Source: JAMCRD01 sp964633405 (GTDB lineage: Bacteria; Patescibacteriota; Minisyncoccia; UBA6257; Colwellbacteraceae). From it: DNA of 36,879 nucleotides. The stretch's first letter is position 1. Every line of letters starts with the position of its first letter. The notes under the pieces were generated by a model that saw only the letters and a program-made list of their open reading frames with translations, ran no database searches and was not told the DNA's origin. The stretch is from the NCBI GenBank assembly GCA_964633405.1, contig CAZWFV010000003.1, positions 1 through 36,879 on the forward strand. Direction: 5' to 3'. This document shows, piece by piece, positions 1 to 7,253 of the stretch. The translations under genes were made by a program, and so were the position numbers.

Positions 1-146
1 TCGCTACGGTGATTCATGTCGCCGCGGGTGTACTTGCGGCATTCGGCATCATCACTCTCCTGCAGACCGCCGCATTCCACGAAGCGAGCTCGGTAATCGT
101 GCTTGCGAACACCGCGCGCTTGTTCTCGGTTCGGCGCGGAACGTGA
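1..146 (+). CDS. C-terminal end of a P-type-ATPase-like membrane protein (partial, cut by window edge)
   Basis: Open from the window edge in the frame starting at base 3 and ending at TGA 144-146 (47 residues). The visible tail has a hydrophobic stretch followed by HEASSVIVLANTARLF. A His-Glu-x-Ser-Ser/Thr, hydrophobic run, Asn-x-x-Arg-Leu tail is typical of the last membrane helix of heavy-metal (P1B) P-type ATPases; assignment to that family is an inference from this short tail only. The stop overlaps the GTG of the next ORF (GTGA), which suggests translational coupling and supports this frame as real. It could be another polytopic transporter. Confidence 0.4.
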   Translation, partial: ATVIHVAAGVLAAFGIITLLQTAAFHEASSVIVLANTARLFSVRRGT

Positions 147-328
147 AACATCCCATAGGCCGGCTTCGCGAGCAACTCCCGTCGAAGGACCTTCGGCGCC
201 TGGTTGCCGCAAAGGGGCTTCAAAGCTTGGTGCAGGGATATATTCTGGTTGTATTCGCTATCTATCTGGCGCAGCCGCAAGGTGGGGTGAACACTGCACC
301 GGTACGTCTCGCGTCTCGCGCGCTCTAA
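143..328 (+). CDS. Small hypothetical protein (61 aa)
   Basis: A GTG-started 61-residue ORF. It overlaps the preceding stop as GTGA and the next start as TAATG, so it sits in a chain of coupled genes, the best evidence that it is translated. The middle contains one possible membrane segment (LQSLVQGYILVVFAIYLAQ) after a basic N-terminus. I do not recognise it. The opposite strand also has an 88-codon open frame (14-280), but it lacks any coupling to neighbours. Confidence 0.3.
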   Translation: MKHPIGRLREQLPSKDLRRLVAAKGLQSLVQGYILVVFAIYLAQPQGGVNTAPVRLASRAL

Positions 329-763
329 TGGACATTCGACGCGCAGAGGATAACTGGGAGCGGCTGCTCGGACGGCCGACTTGGTATCTCGCGGTTGTCC
401 CGGAGCTGGACGAGGTGAGGAGCGAATATAAGCTGAAGAGCGAGGCGGAGCAGGACGCGATAAAGGAAGAACTGTACAATTTTTTTGAGCAACATCTTAG
501 AAGTGGCGACATTGCGCTAGAGGATAATCCGCCGAATACGGACGGAGAGCGGAAGCCTATCGATACGGTCGTTGTTCACCATACGAGCAATCCGCCGGGA
601 ATGAGCAAAGACCGACTCTCGGGGATAGAGCTCGTGCGGCTCTACGCGCCGTACTTTTATAAGCCAAAATACGAAAGAGATAGGAAGATGCAAGGCAGGC
701 CAATTTATTCAGGCCATGCGCGCGACGGGAAGCAGGTGTTCTGGCCCTATCATTGGTTTGTTC
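328..763 (+). pseudogene. 5' fragment of an N-acetylmuramoyl-L-alanine amidase-like gene, truncated by a junction
   Basis: Starts at ATG 328 (TAATG overlap with the ORF before). About 145 residues are readable: a charged helical N-terminus, then IDTVVVHHTSNPPGMS, followed by IYSGH, RDGKQVF and PYHWFVR. A beta strand ending in His-His-Thr and a later His-containing strand resemble the zinc-binding fold of type 2 amidases/peptidoglycan-recognition proteins, which cleave the peptide stem from muramic acid. The frame then degenerates into an Arg/Pro-rich tail and stops at 804, while another frame starts to encode recombinase sequence. The C-terminal half with the remaining catalytic residues is therefore missing. 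Family call is moderate; truncation is clear. Confidence 0.5.
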
Positions 764-1200
764 GTGCAGGAAGACCGCCGCTCGTCCGACCCCTTCGTGC
801 ATGATTTGAAAGCCAAGATCGCTGAGAACAAGGCCAAGCTTGAACGCCTCACCGATGCCATGCTGGACGGCAGTTTGGATGTACAGGAGTTCAGAGACAG
901 AAAGAACGTCCTTATGGCCGAAAAGGCCGACTTGCAGGGCAAGCTGGCCGAGTTTGAGCGGACGGGGAGCCGTTGGGTCGAACTGACGAGAAACTGGATT
1001 TTGACCGGAAATACTGCTCAAAATATATGCGCCGGAGAAAATCACGCCTCCATGCGCAATTTTCTCCGAGATGTCGGGTCGAACCCGAAAATACAAAATT
1101 CTCTTTTCACCCTCGCGTTAAAAATCCGTTTGATTATCTATACGATTTGCGAACACAAAACCGCGCCTGTGGCGCGGCGGTTGTGGAAAATTCTGAAATG
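764..1200 (+). pseudogene. 3' remnant of a serine recombinase (resolvase/invertase family), frameshifted
   Basis: From about 764 the second frame encodes a helical, charged sequence (DLKAKIAENKAKLERL, then DGSLDVQEFRDRKNVL, ENHASMRNFLRDVGSN) matching the C-terminal coiled-coil region of large serine recombinases common in CPR mobile elements. The catalytic N-terminal domain and zinc ribbon are absent. At the A-run around 1121-1126 the homology shifts to the next frame, giving KNPFDYLYDLRTQNRA, a typical tail for this family; one extra A would restore it. The reading frame then runs without a stop into the antisense of the tmRNA 3' end (MWRRGDSNSRP). This proximity suggests that the element used the tmRNA 3' end as its insertion site. 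It is dead as it stands. Confidence 0.65.
1153..1177 (-). terminator. Rho-independent terminator of the smpB-ssrA unit
   Basis: On the minus strand, CCGCGCC (1171-1177), a 3-nt loop and GGCGCGG (1161-1167) are followed by TTTTGTGTT. It lies 23 nt beyond the 3' end of tmRNA. It also falls inside the recombinase remnant's open frame, so that stretch evidently belongs to the ssrA locus. Confidence 0.75.
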
Positions 1201-1521
1201 TGGAGGCGGGGAGATTCGAACTCCCGTCCAAAGAGTTTCCGAAAGACAGTCTACAGGTTTATTTGCTGTTTAGAGCAAAGCAATTGTTACTCTGGATTTA
1301 ACCTAGGATTCTGGAGTAACCGAAAAGTTCTAGGCGAGCTCCGGGTATGACACCGGACATCCTCCCGCGGAGCGCAAGAGGGCCGATGTCCGACTAAGCG
1401 AAAGCTAAAGCCGGAGTGGCTACCGTGTTATCAGCAGCTATCTTTTTGACCAGTTTAACGAGTTAGTCAGGCTCGACCTGCAGTCATCCGGACTGATCTT
1501 TGTCGAGGCCGGTACGCCCCC
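1201..1521 (-). ncRNA. ssrA: tmRNA (ssrA)
   Basis: Rescues stalled ribosomes as both tRNA and mRNA. The 5' end GGGGGCG (1521-1515) pairs with the 3' end CGCCTCC (1208-1202) to make a complete 7-bp acceptor stem, with A at 1201 as discriminator and no encoded CCA. The T-arm GGACGGGAGTTCGAATCTCC, a CTCGAC D-loop-like element near the 5' end and a tag ORF (1447-1394) ending in TAG are present. Length is 321 nt, normal for one-piece tmRNA. The gene directly follows smpB with a single nucleotide between, so the two are probably transcribed together and separated by RNase P. There is no own promoter visible. Confidence 0.95.
1394..1447 (-). other. tmRNA-encoded proteolysis tag
   Basis: Reading frame inside tmRNA ending GCT TTC GCT TAG. 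If translation resumes right after the ACTGGTC element (comparable with the conserved TAGTC before the resume codon), the tag is KKIAADNTVATPALAFA; if it resumes at the first GCT it is AADNTVATPALAFA. The C-terminus is LAFA instead of the usual LAA. The exact resume codon cannot be fixed from sequence alone. Confidence 0.7.
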
Positions 1522-1522
1522 A

Positions 1523-1969
1523 TCAGATCCCGCGCCGAATATTGCGTTCAATCTCTCTCTTTTTAAGCAACTCGCGCTTGTCGAATTCTTTCTTCGAGCG
1601 AACGAGCCCTATCTCAAGCTTGATCGTAGCTCGTTTGCCGGCGGCAGTATATAGCCTCAACGGAACCACGGTCAACCCCTTCTCTTTTATTCGGCTGGCC
1701 AATAGGTCTATCTCCTTGCGATTCAGCAGAAGTCTTCGGTCGCGTTTGGGTTCGTGACTGGCTGGAACGTTCTGCGGCTGGTACTGCGGAATGTCGGCGC
1801 CGACCAGCCAAGCCTCCCCTCGCCGTACAGCAATATGTGCCCCGGCGATATTGATCCGGCCCGATTTGATAGATTTCACCTCATGCCCGTATAACTGAAC
1901 CCCGGCCTCCAATTTATCCAGAATGGAGTAGTCATGATAGGCGCGTCGGTTTACTGCCAGCTCGCTCAT
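1523..1969 (-). CDS. smpB: SsrA-binding protein SmpB
   Basis: SmpB binds the tRNA-like domain of tmRNA and brings it to stalled ribosomes. 148 residues, normal length. Family landmarks are the N-terminal NRRAYHDYSILDKLEAGVQLYGHEVKSI (read in two parts here: NRRAYHDYSILDK and GVQLYGHEVKSI), the RLLLNRKEI strand, KGLTVVPLRLY and the basic C-terminal tail KKREIERNIRRGI that inserts in the mRNA channel. Its TGA stop (1525-1523) is one base from the tmRNA 5' end, an unusually tight coupling of the two partners. A TATACT box ends 7 nt upstream of the ATG, so the mRNA is probably leaderless. Confidence 0.97.
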   Translation of the reverse strand: MSELAVNRRAYHDYSILDKLEAGVQLYGHEVKSIKSGRINIAGAHIAVRRGEAWLVGADIPQYQPQNVPASHEPKRDRRLLLNRKEIDLLASRIKEKGLTVVPLRLYTAAGKRATIKLEIGLVRSKKEFDKRELLKKREIERNIRRGI

Positions 1970-1976
1970 TTATAAA

Positions 1977-2006
1977 AGTATAGCGCTTCATTAGTGATAA
2001 TGCCGA
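1977..2006 (-). promoter_or_regulatory. smpB-ssrA promoter
   Basis: Minus-strand -10 TATACT at 1982-1977, 7 nt before the smpB ATG; a weak -35 TCGGCA at 2006-2001 with an 18-bp spacer. Predicted start of transcription falls on or next to the A of the start codon. It overlaps the divergent argS promoter. Confidence 0.5.
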
Positions 2007-2009
2007 GTT

Positions 2010-2038
2010 TTGGTTTTTGACCTCATAGAATCTAGAAT
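2010..2038 (+). promoter_or_regulatory. argS-ileS promoter
   Basis: -35 TTGGTT (2010-2015), 17-bp spacer, -10 TAGAAT (2033-2038), then 7 nt to ATG 2046. It decides the argS start: an upstream in-frame TTG at 2010 would lie inside the -35 box. Confidence 0.55.
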
Positions 2039-2045
2039 ATATGTA

Positions 2046-3731
2046 ATGTTCGACCAGTTAAGGAGGTTATTGGCCAAGGCTGCGGGCACCGACGATTTCC
2101 GGTTGGACGAGCCCGAATTTGAGGAACTGGGACACTTTACCTCCAATGCGGCTTTTTTTGTTGCGAAACGGGACAAGTTAAGCCCGATGAAAGCAGCCGA
2201 GGCTATAAAAGAGCGGATATTAGAGGAATCTCCTCGCGGTTTTATAGAGCGGATAGATGTCAAAGCGCCGGGATTCATCAACTTCCGAATGAACGATGGC
2301 GCGCTGCAAGACGAATTCTCCTCTATAAATAAACAGGGAAATAAGTTCGGCCGACTCAGCCTGGGCCGAGGGGACAGGATTATCGTTGAGTACTCCTCGC
2401 CGAATATTGCCAAGCCCATGCACGTCGGCCATATGCGCTCGACTATAATCGGTGCGGCGATAGCCAACATCAACGAAGCGCTGGGTTATAAAGTGGTGAG
2501 ATGGAACTACCTCGGGGACTGGGGGACGCAGTTCGGCAAGCTGATCGCAGCATACAAAAGATGGGGCGACAAGAAGGAGGTGGAGCGCGCCCCGATAGAA
2601 ACATTGCTGAACCTTTACATCCGCTTCAACGAAGAGGCGAAGAATGACCCCCAACTGGAGCAGAGCGGCCGCGACGAATTCAAGGAACTGGAGGACGGGG
2701 ACAAGGAAGATAAACGACTGTGGGAGTGGTTCAGGAAGGAATCGCTGAAGGACCTGGAACCGATATACAAATCGCTGGGAGTGAAGTTCGACGTGCTGGT
2801 CGGAGAGAGCTTCTATGAGAAGGACCTGGAGCCGCTAATCCGCGATTTGGGTAGAAAAAGTATCCTCAAACTGAGCGAAGGAGCGGTGATAATACCGCTG
2901 GACCGATTCGGCCTTCCACCCGCGTTGATCAAGAAGTCCGACGGTGCCAGTTTGTATATCACCCGCGAGGTAGCTAATTTGATCTATCGGATAAACAAAT
3001 ACAAGCCGAAGAGAATAATATATGTCGTCGGCCACGAACAGGAACTCCATTTCAGACAGCTCAGCGCCCTGGCTCAGCTACTCAACCTATCCTCGGCCGA
3101 GATCGTGCACGTAAAGTACGGCATGGTCACGGGCGAGAACGGCAAAAAGATATCCACACGGGAGGGCGGCTCGATAGCCTTAGAGGATCTCATAGAGGAA
3201 TCGGTTATCCGCGCGCGTAGGATAATCGACGCCAAGCAACCGGACCTGACCGACAAGGAAAGGGACAGAATCGCCCGTTTGGTCGGGATAGCCGCTCTCA
3301 AATATAACGACCTGTCCCAGAGCCGGTTGTCAGACATCTCCTTCGACTGGGACAAGATGCTCAATTTCGAGGGTAACTCAGCCCCATATCTGCTCTATGC
3401 CTACGCCCGTATGCGTAGTATTCTTAAAAAAGCTCGGTATTATAAGCCCGACCAGAAGTTCCTTTCCTCCAGGGAGGATCTGGCTCTAACCAGGAAATTA
3501 AGTATTTTTCCACAGGTTATACAGAGAGCCGGGGAGGCTAACTTCCCGCACTATATCGCTGGCTATCTCTACGAGCTAGCCAAGGAGGTCAACCGTTTCT
3601 ACGAGAATGAACCGGTGTTGAGGGCCGGCCAGGGCGTTCGCGAGGCTCGCTTGGGGTTGGTTAACTTAGCGGCGATAGTTATGAAGAACGGCCTGGGTTT
3701 GTTGGGCATAGAAGTATCCGAGAACATGTAA
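2046..3731 (+). CDS. argS: Arginyl-tRNA synthetase
   Basis: Charges tRNA-Arg with arginine using ATP (class I). From ATG 2046 the protein is 561 residues. It has the N-terminal Add-1 tRNA-binding domain, the SSPNIAKPMHVGHMRST segment with the HIGH-type signature HVGH, the GDWGTQFGKL segment, and GKKISTREGG in the place of the KMSKS loop (ArgRS often has a degenerate loop). The C-terminal DALR anticodon-binding domain begins near SAPYLLYAYARM and ends with KNGLGLLGI. ATG 2046 is preferred over TTG 2010 because of the promoter placement. ileS follows after 3 nt, so the two are an operon. Confidence 0.96.
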   Translation: MFDQLRRLLAKAAGTDDFRLDEPEFEELGHFTSNAAFFVAKRDKLSPMKAAEAIKERILEESPRGFIERIDVKAPGFINFRMNDGALQDEFSSINKQGNKFGRLSLGRGDRIIVEYSSPNIAKPMHVGHMRSTIIGAAIANINEALGYKVVRWNYLGDWGTQFGKLIAAYKRWGDKKEVERAPIETLLNLYIRFNEEAKNDPQLEQSGRDEFKELEDGDKEDKRLWEWFRKESLKDLEPIYKSLGVKFDVLVGESFYEKDLEPLIRDLGRKSILKLSEGAVIIPLDRFGLPPALIKKSDGASLYITREVANLIYRINKYKPKRIIYVVGHEQELHFRQLSALAQLLNLSSAEIVHVKYGMVTGENGKKISTREGGSIALEDLIEESVIRARRIIDAKQPDLTDKERDRIARLVGIAALKYNDLSQSRLSDISFDWDKMLNFEGNSAPYLLYAYARMRSILKKARYYKPDQKFLSSREDLALTRKLSIFPQVIQRAGEANFPHYIAGYLYELAKEVNRFYENEPVLRAGQGVREARLGLVNLAAIVMKNGLGLLGIEVSENM

Positions 3732-3734
3732 GCA

Positions 3735-6700
3735 ATGGTGGAAGAAGACAATAAACAATTCACCCTTCCCGAGACGGAAGAGCATATACTCGAATTCTGG
3801 GACAAGCACAATATCTTCGAGAAGAGTCTCGAACAGACCAGGAACCATAAACCCTTCGTTTTCTACGACGGCCCGCCCTTCGCCACCGGCCTGCCCCACT
3901 ACGGCCATCTTCTGGCCTCGACCATCAAGGACGCCTTCGCCAGGTACCAGACAATGAAGGGACATTTCGTCAGGAGGCGTTGGGGTTGGGATTGCCACGG
4001 TCTACCTATCGAAGAGGTGGTTGAGAGGAAATTGGGCATATCTGGCAAGAAGCAGATCGAACAGATCGGCCTGAAGAAATTCAATGAGACTTGCCGGAGT
4101 ATGGTGTTGGAATATGCCGGAGAATGGAAGGAGACGATCCGACGTATCGGTCGTTGGGTCGAGTTCGACGATTCGTACAAGACTATGGACGTCACCTACA
4201 TGGAATCCGTGTGGTGGGCTTTCAAGGAGATATACAAGAAGGGGCTGACCTACGAAGGCAGGAAGGTTCTGCTGTATTGTCCGCGCTGCGAGACGCCCGT
4301 CTCCAACTTCGAGGTGGCCATGGACAACAGCTATAAGGACGTCACAGACGAGTCGGTCTACGTGAAATTCAAGGTTAAGAACCCGGGCAGGATCGGCTTG
4401 AGCAAGGACAACGTTTATCTTATTGCCTGGACGACAACTCCCTGGACGCTGCCGGGCAACATAGCCTTGGCGGTCGGTCCAGAGATAAAATATCGAGCCG
4501 TGCAAAGCGGCAACGAATACCTGATTGCGGCCGTGGACAGATTGAGCGATCTTGATTTGATCACCGGGAGAGTAGAGCAGGAGTTTGCCGCCCTGGACCT
4601 GTCGGGCTTGGAGTATGAGCCTCTGTTCAGTGTGCCGGCGATGCGGAGCGATAAGTCGTACAAAGTTTATATAGCCGACTTTGTGACCACGGAAGACGGT
4701 ACCGGCATAGTGCACACCGCCGTCGTTTACGGAGAGGACGACTATAATCTCGGTCTAAAAGAGGGCTTGCCGATCGTGCCCCTTCTCGACGATAAGGGAC
4801 TGTTCAACGATAAGGCTCCGCAGCTGATACGGGGACAGTACTTCAAGAAGGCCGACCCGATAGTTATAGCAGATCTGGAGGAGAGAAACCTTCTTTTTAA
4901 GAAAGAGAAATATACCCACTCCTACCCGCATTGCTGGCGGTGCGGCACGGCGCTCTATTACAACGCAATCCCAGCATGGTTTATAAATATCCAGAAGATA
5001 AAAGCCGGGCTGATAAAGTCCAACGACAGGGAGATCAATTGGTTTCCGGAACACCTGAAGCACGGTCGCTACGAAAAAAGCGTGGAGGCGGCTCCGGATT
5101 GGAATATCTCGCGGAACCGCTATTGGGGGAACCCTATGCCGGTGTGGAAATGCGATAAGTGCGGTCGAGAGGAGGTGGTGGGTGGGATCAATGAACTGGC
5201 CACCAAACTCGGCAAGCCAAAGAACAATTATTGGGTCATGCGGCACGGGGAAGCCGAGACTAACGTGTTCGATATAACCGACTCCGGCCAGGGCAGTTTT
5301 CATCTAACTCCCCTGGGCAAGATTGAGACCAAGAGGTCCATAGACAACTTCAAAAGAAGTCTTACCAAGGAACACAAAAAAATAGACCTGATAATAGCCT
5401 CCGACATAATGCGCACTGCGGAGACGGCGATGATAGACGAGAAAGAGCTGGGCAAGGAGAAGATCGGCTACGACAAGCGTCTCCGGGAGATAAATCTCGG
5501 TCCGACTCTGAGCGGATGTCACGACGACAAATATCACAAATTATACCCGTCCTATATGGATAAGTTCGAGAAACGCCCCGCGGGAGGGGAATCGCTGCGC
5601 GATTTGCGCAAGAGGCTGTGGGATTTTCTGGTCGACTGCGAAGCTAAACATGAGGGCAAGAACATACTTCTGGTGACCCATGAGTATCCGATATGGATGA
5701 TCTTCACGGCGGCACAAGCTTGGGATGAGCGCCGATCCATCCAGGAGAAGGAAAAACACGGCAAGGATTACGTAAATTTTGCCGAGATCCGCAAACTAGA
5801 CCTTAAATTGGTCCCGCATAACGATATCGGTGAGGCGGATTTGCACCGTCCGTACATCGATGAGGCCACCTTCGTCTGTGAATCGTGCGGCGGAACCATA
5901 CGCAGGATACCGGAGATATTTGACTCGTGGGTAGAGGCGGGATCAATGCCGTTCGCCGAATTCCATTATCCGTTCGAGAACAAAGAGATTTTCGAGAAGC
6001 GTTTTCCGGCCCAGTTCGTCGCCGAGTATATCGCTCAGACGAGAGCGTGGTTCTATGTCATGCACGTCATATCATTCATACTGTTCGGCCGGGCGCCGTT
6101 CGACAACGTTGTCACCACCGGAACGATCTTGGCCGAAGACGGATCCAAGATGAGTAAATCCAAAGGCAACTATCCCGACCCGAAGCTACTATTAGGCAAG
6201 TACGGCGCGGACAGCCTGCGTTTTTACATGATGAATTCCGTCGTGATGCAGGCGGACAACCTGAACTTCTCGGAAAAAGGGGTTGAGAGCGTGTATCGCA
6301 AGGTGGAGCTGATATTGTCCAACGTTTATAAGTATTATGCGACCTATGTAAACCTCAGGGGTTCAAACCAGCCTAGCGGCAGGGATAGGGAAGCGGCAGC
6401 CCTCCTTGATTCATGGATAAAAATGCGGACGGAAGAGCTGATCATCGACGTGACAAAGTACATGGACGATTACGACACCGTCCACGCCACGCGAGCGGTA
6501 CAGGAATATGTCGACGATCTGTCCACGTGGTATCTGCGCCGGAGTCGCAAACGCGATGACGAGGGGTTCTTCGAGACGATGTACGAAGGTCTCCTTGCGG
6601 TGAGCAAGGTAATTGCGCCCTTCACGCCTTTCTTGGCCGATGACTTATATAGGAAGCTTAAGTCCCATCGTGCTGGTTCGGAAAAGGCGGAGTCGGTGCA

Positions 6701-7253
6701 TCTGGCGGAATGGCCTAAGGCCAAGTTCTCGTTGGGAGAAAGTAAGCGCAAGGAGCTCGCCGCGACAATGGCCGAGGTGAGACAACTGGCCAGCATCGGT
6801 TTGTCCAAGCGCGAAGAGGTTAAAGTAAGAGTGCGCCAGCCCCTGGCCAAGCTGGAGATTGATCGAGAGAAGCCACTAAGTGGGGGATTTGCGGCGATAC
6901 TGGCGGACGAGGTCAACGTTAAGGAAATCGTCTTCGTCAAACTGCCGGAGGGAGAGAGGGTACGTCTCGAAACCGCGCTAGACCACGGTTTGAGAGAAGA
7001 GGGAATAATGCGCGAGATGACCCGGCTGGTGCAGGGCTTGCGCCGCGAAGCCGGATTGAGCCCAGCAGATGCGATAGACCTATACATCGAGTGCCAGGCG
7101 GAAATACGGTCGGCGATAGAGAGTCAACTGCAGAATTTCAAATCGGAGGTCGGCGCCAAGGTGATAACGCTGCAGAGATCAGACAAATTCACCGCTGAAA
7201 AAGAGGTCAAACTGGACGGTTCGCCGATATGGATAGGATTGGCTAAAGTCTAA
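3735..7253 (+). CDS. ileS: Isoleucyl-tRNA synthetase with an inserted histidine-phosphatase domain
   Basis: Charges tRNA-Ile (class I). 1172 residues, about 150-200 longer than usual. Signatures: FATGLPHYGHLLAS with H55-Y-G-H58 (HIGH), the WDCHGLPIE motif, the editing domain with AWTTTPWTLPGN, and K805-M-S-K-S809. Segments such as DLHRPYIDE and the absence of a C-terminal zinc finger point to the eukaryote/archaea-like IleS2 type. Between the Cys pairs C473/C476 and C715/C718, which would together form one zinc knuckle, lies a complete phosphoglycerate-mutase-like domain of about 200 residues (separate entry). The reading frame is continuous and the insert has the same ATA/AGG-rich codon use as the rest. 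The stop overlaps the trpS stop from the other strand. Confidence 0.97.
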   Translation: MVEEDNKQFTLPETEEHILEFWDKHNIFEKSLEQTRNHKPFVFYDGPPFATGLPHYGHLLASTIKDAFARYQTMKGHFVRRRWGWDCHGLPIEEVVERKLGISGKKQIEQIGLKKFNETCRSMVLEYAGEWKETIRRIGRWVEFDDSYKTMDVTYMESVWWAFKEIYKKGLTYEGRKVLLYCPRCETPVSNFEVAMDNSYKDVTDESVYVKFKVKNPGRIGLSKDNVYLIAWTTTPWTLPGNIALAVGPEIKYRAVQSGNEYLIAAVDRLSDLDLITGRVEQEFAALDLSGLEYEPLFSVPAMRSDKSYKVYIADFVTTEDGTGIVHTAVVYGEDDYNLGLKEGLPIVPLLDDKGLFNDKAPQLIRGQYFKKADPIVIADLEERNLLFKKEKYTHSYPHCWRCGTALYYNAIPAWFINIQKIKAGLIKSNDREINWFPEHLKHGRYEKSVEAAPDWNISRNRYWGNPMPVWKCDKCGREEVVGGINELATKLGKPKNNYWVMRHGEAETNVFDITDSGQGSFHLTPLGKIETKRSIDNFKRSLTKEHKKIDLIIASDIMRTAETAMIDEKELGKEKIGYDKRLREINLGPTLSGCHDDKYHKLYPSYMDKFEKRPAGGESLRDLRKRLWDFLVDCEAKHEGKNILLVTHEYPIWMIFTAAQAWDERRSIQEKEKHGKDYVNFAEIRKLDLKLVPHNDIGEADLHRPYIDEATFVCESCGGTIRRIPEIFDSWVEAGSMPFAEFHYPFENKEIFEKRFPAQFVAEYIAQTRAWFYVMHVISFILFGRAPFDNVVTTGTILAEDGSKMSKSKGNYPDPKLLLGKYGADSLRFYMMNSVVMQADNLNFSEKGVESVYRKVELILSNVYKYYATYVNLRGSNQPSGRDREAAALLDSWIKMRTEELIIDVTKYMDDYDTVHATRAVQEYVDDLSTWYLRRSRKRDDEGFFETMYEGLLAVSKVIAPFTPFLADDLYRKLKSHRAGSEKAESVHLAEWPKAKFSLGESKRKELAATMAEVRQLASIGLSKREEVKVRVRQPLAKLEIDREKPLSGGFAAILADEVNVKEIVFVKLPEGERVRLETALDHGLREEGIMREMTRLVQGLRREAGLSPADAIDLYIECQAEIRSAIESQLQNFKSEVGAKVITLQRSDKFTAEKEVKLDGSPIWIGLAKV
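5226..5828 (+). other. Histidine phosphatase (RHG/PGAM) domain embedded in IleS, residues about 498-698
   Basis: Starts at NNYWVMRHGEAETN. All hallmarks of the histidine phosphatase superfamily are present and in order: R503-H504-G (phospho-acceptor His), SDIMRTAETA with R560, REINLG with E585 (acid region), the PAGGESL segment, and VTHEY with H649. The domain therefore looks catalytically competent, not a relic. Substrate is unknown. Its place in the zinc-knuckle loop, beside the catalytic domain and before KMSKS, is compatible with an accessory role at the synthetase (for instance acting on a nucleotide, tRNA end or phosphorylated ligand), but that is speculation. Confidence 0.9.

Noticed and set aside
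1201..1350. Protein-coding continuation of the recombinase frame (MWRRGDSNSRP and beyond)
   Set aside because: These bases are the 3' domain of tmRNA with complete acceptor and T stems; the open frame there is incidental or at most a by-product of integration.
2010..2045. argS start at TTG 2010
   Set aside because: The TTG lies in the -35 box of a good promoter whose start point is next to ATG 2046, and argS homology begins at the ATG.
4002..4715. 237-codon open frame antisense to ileS, and other long antisense frames (for example 11778-12746, 13296-13871, 29611-30459)
   Set aside because: They lie wholly inside well-identified genes on the other strand, show no family signature and arise from the GC-rich third positions.
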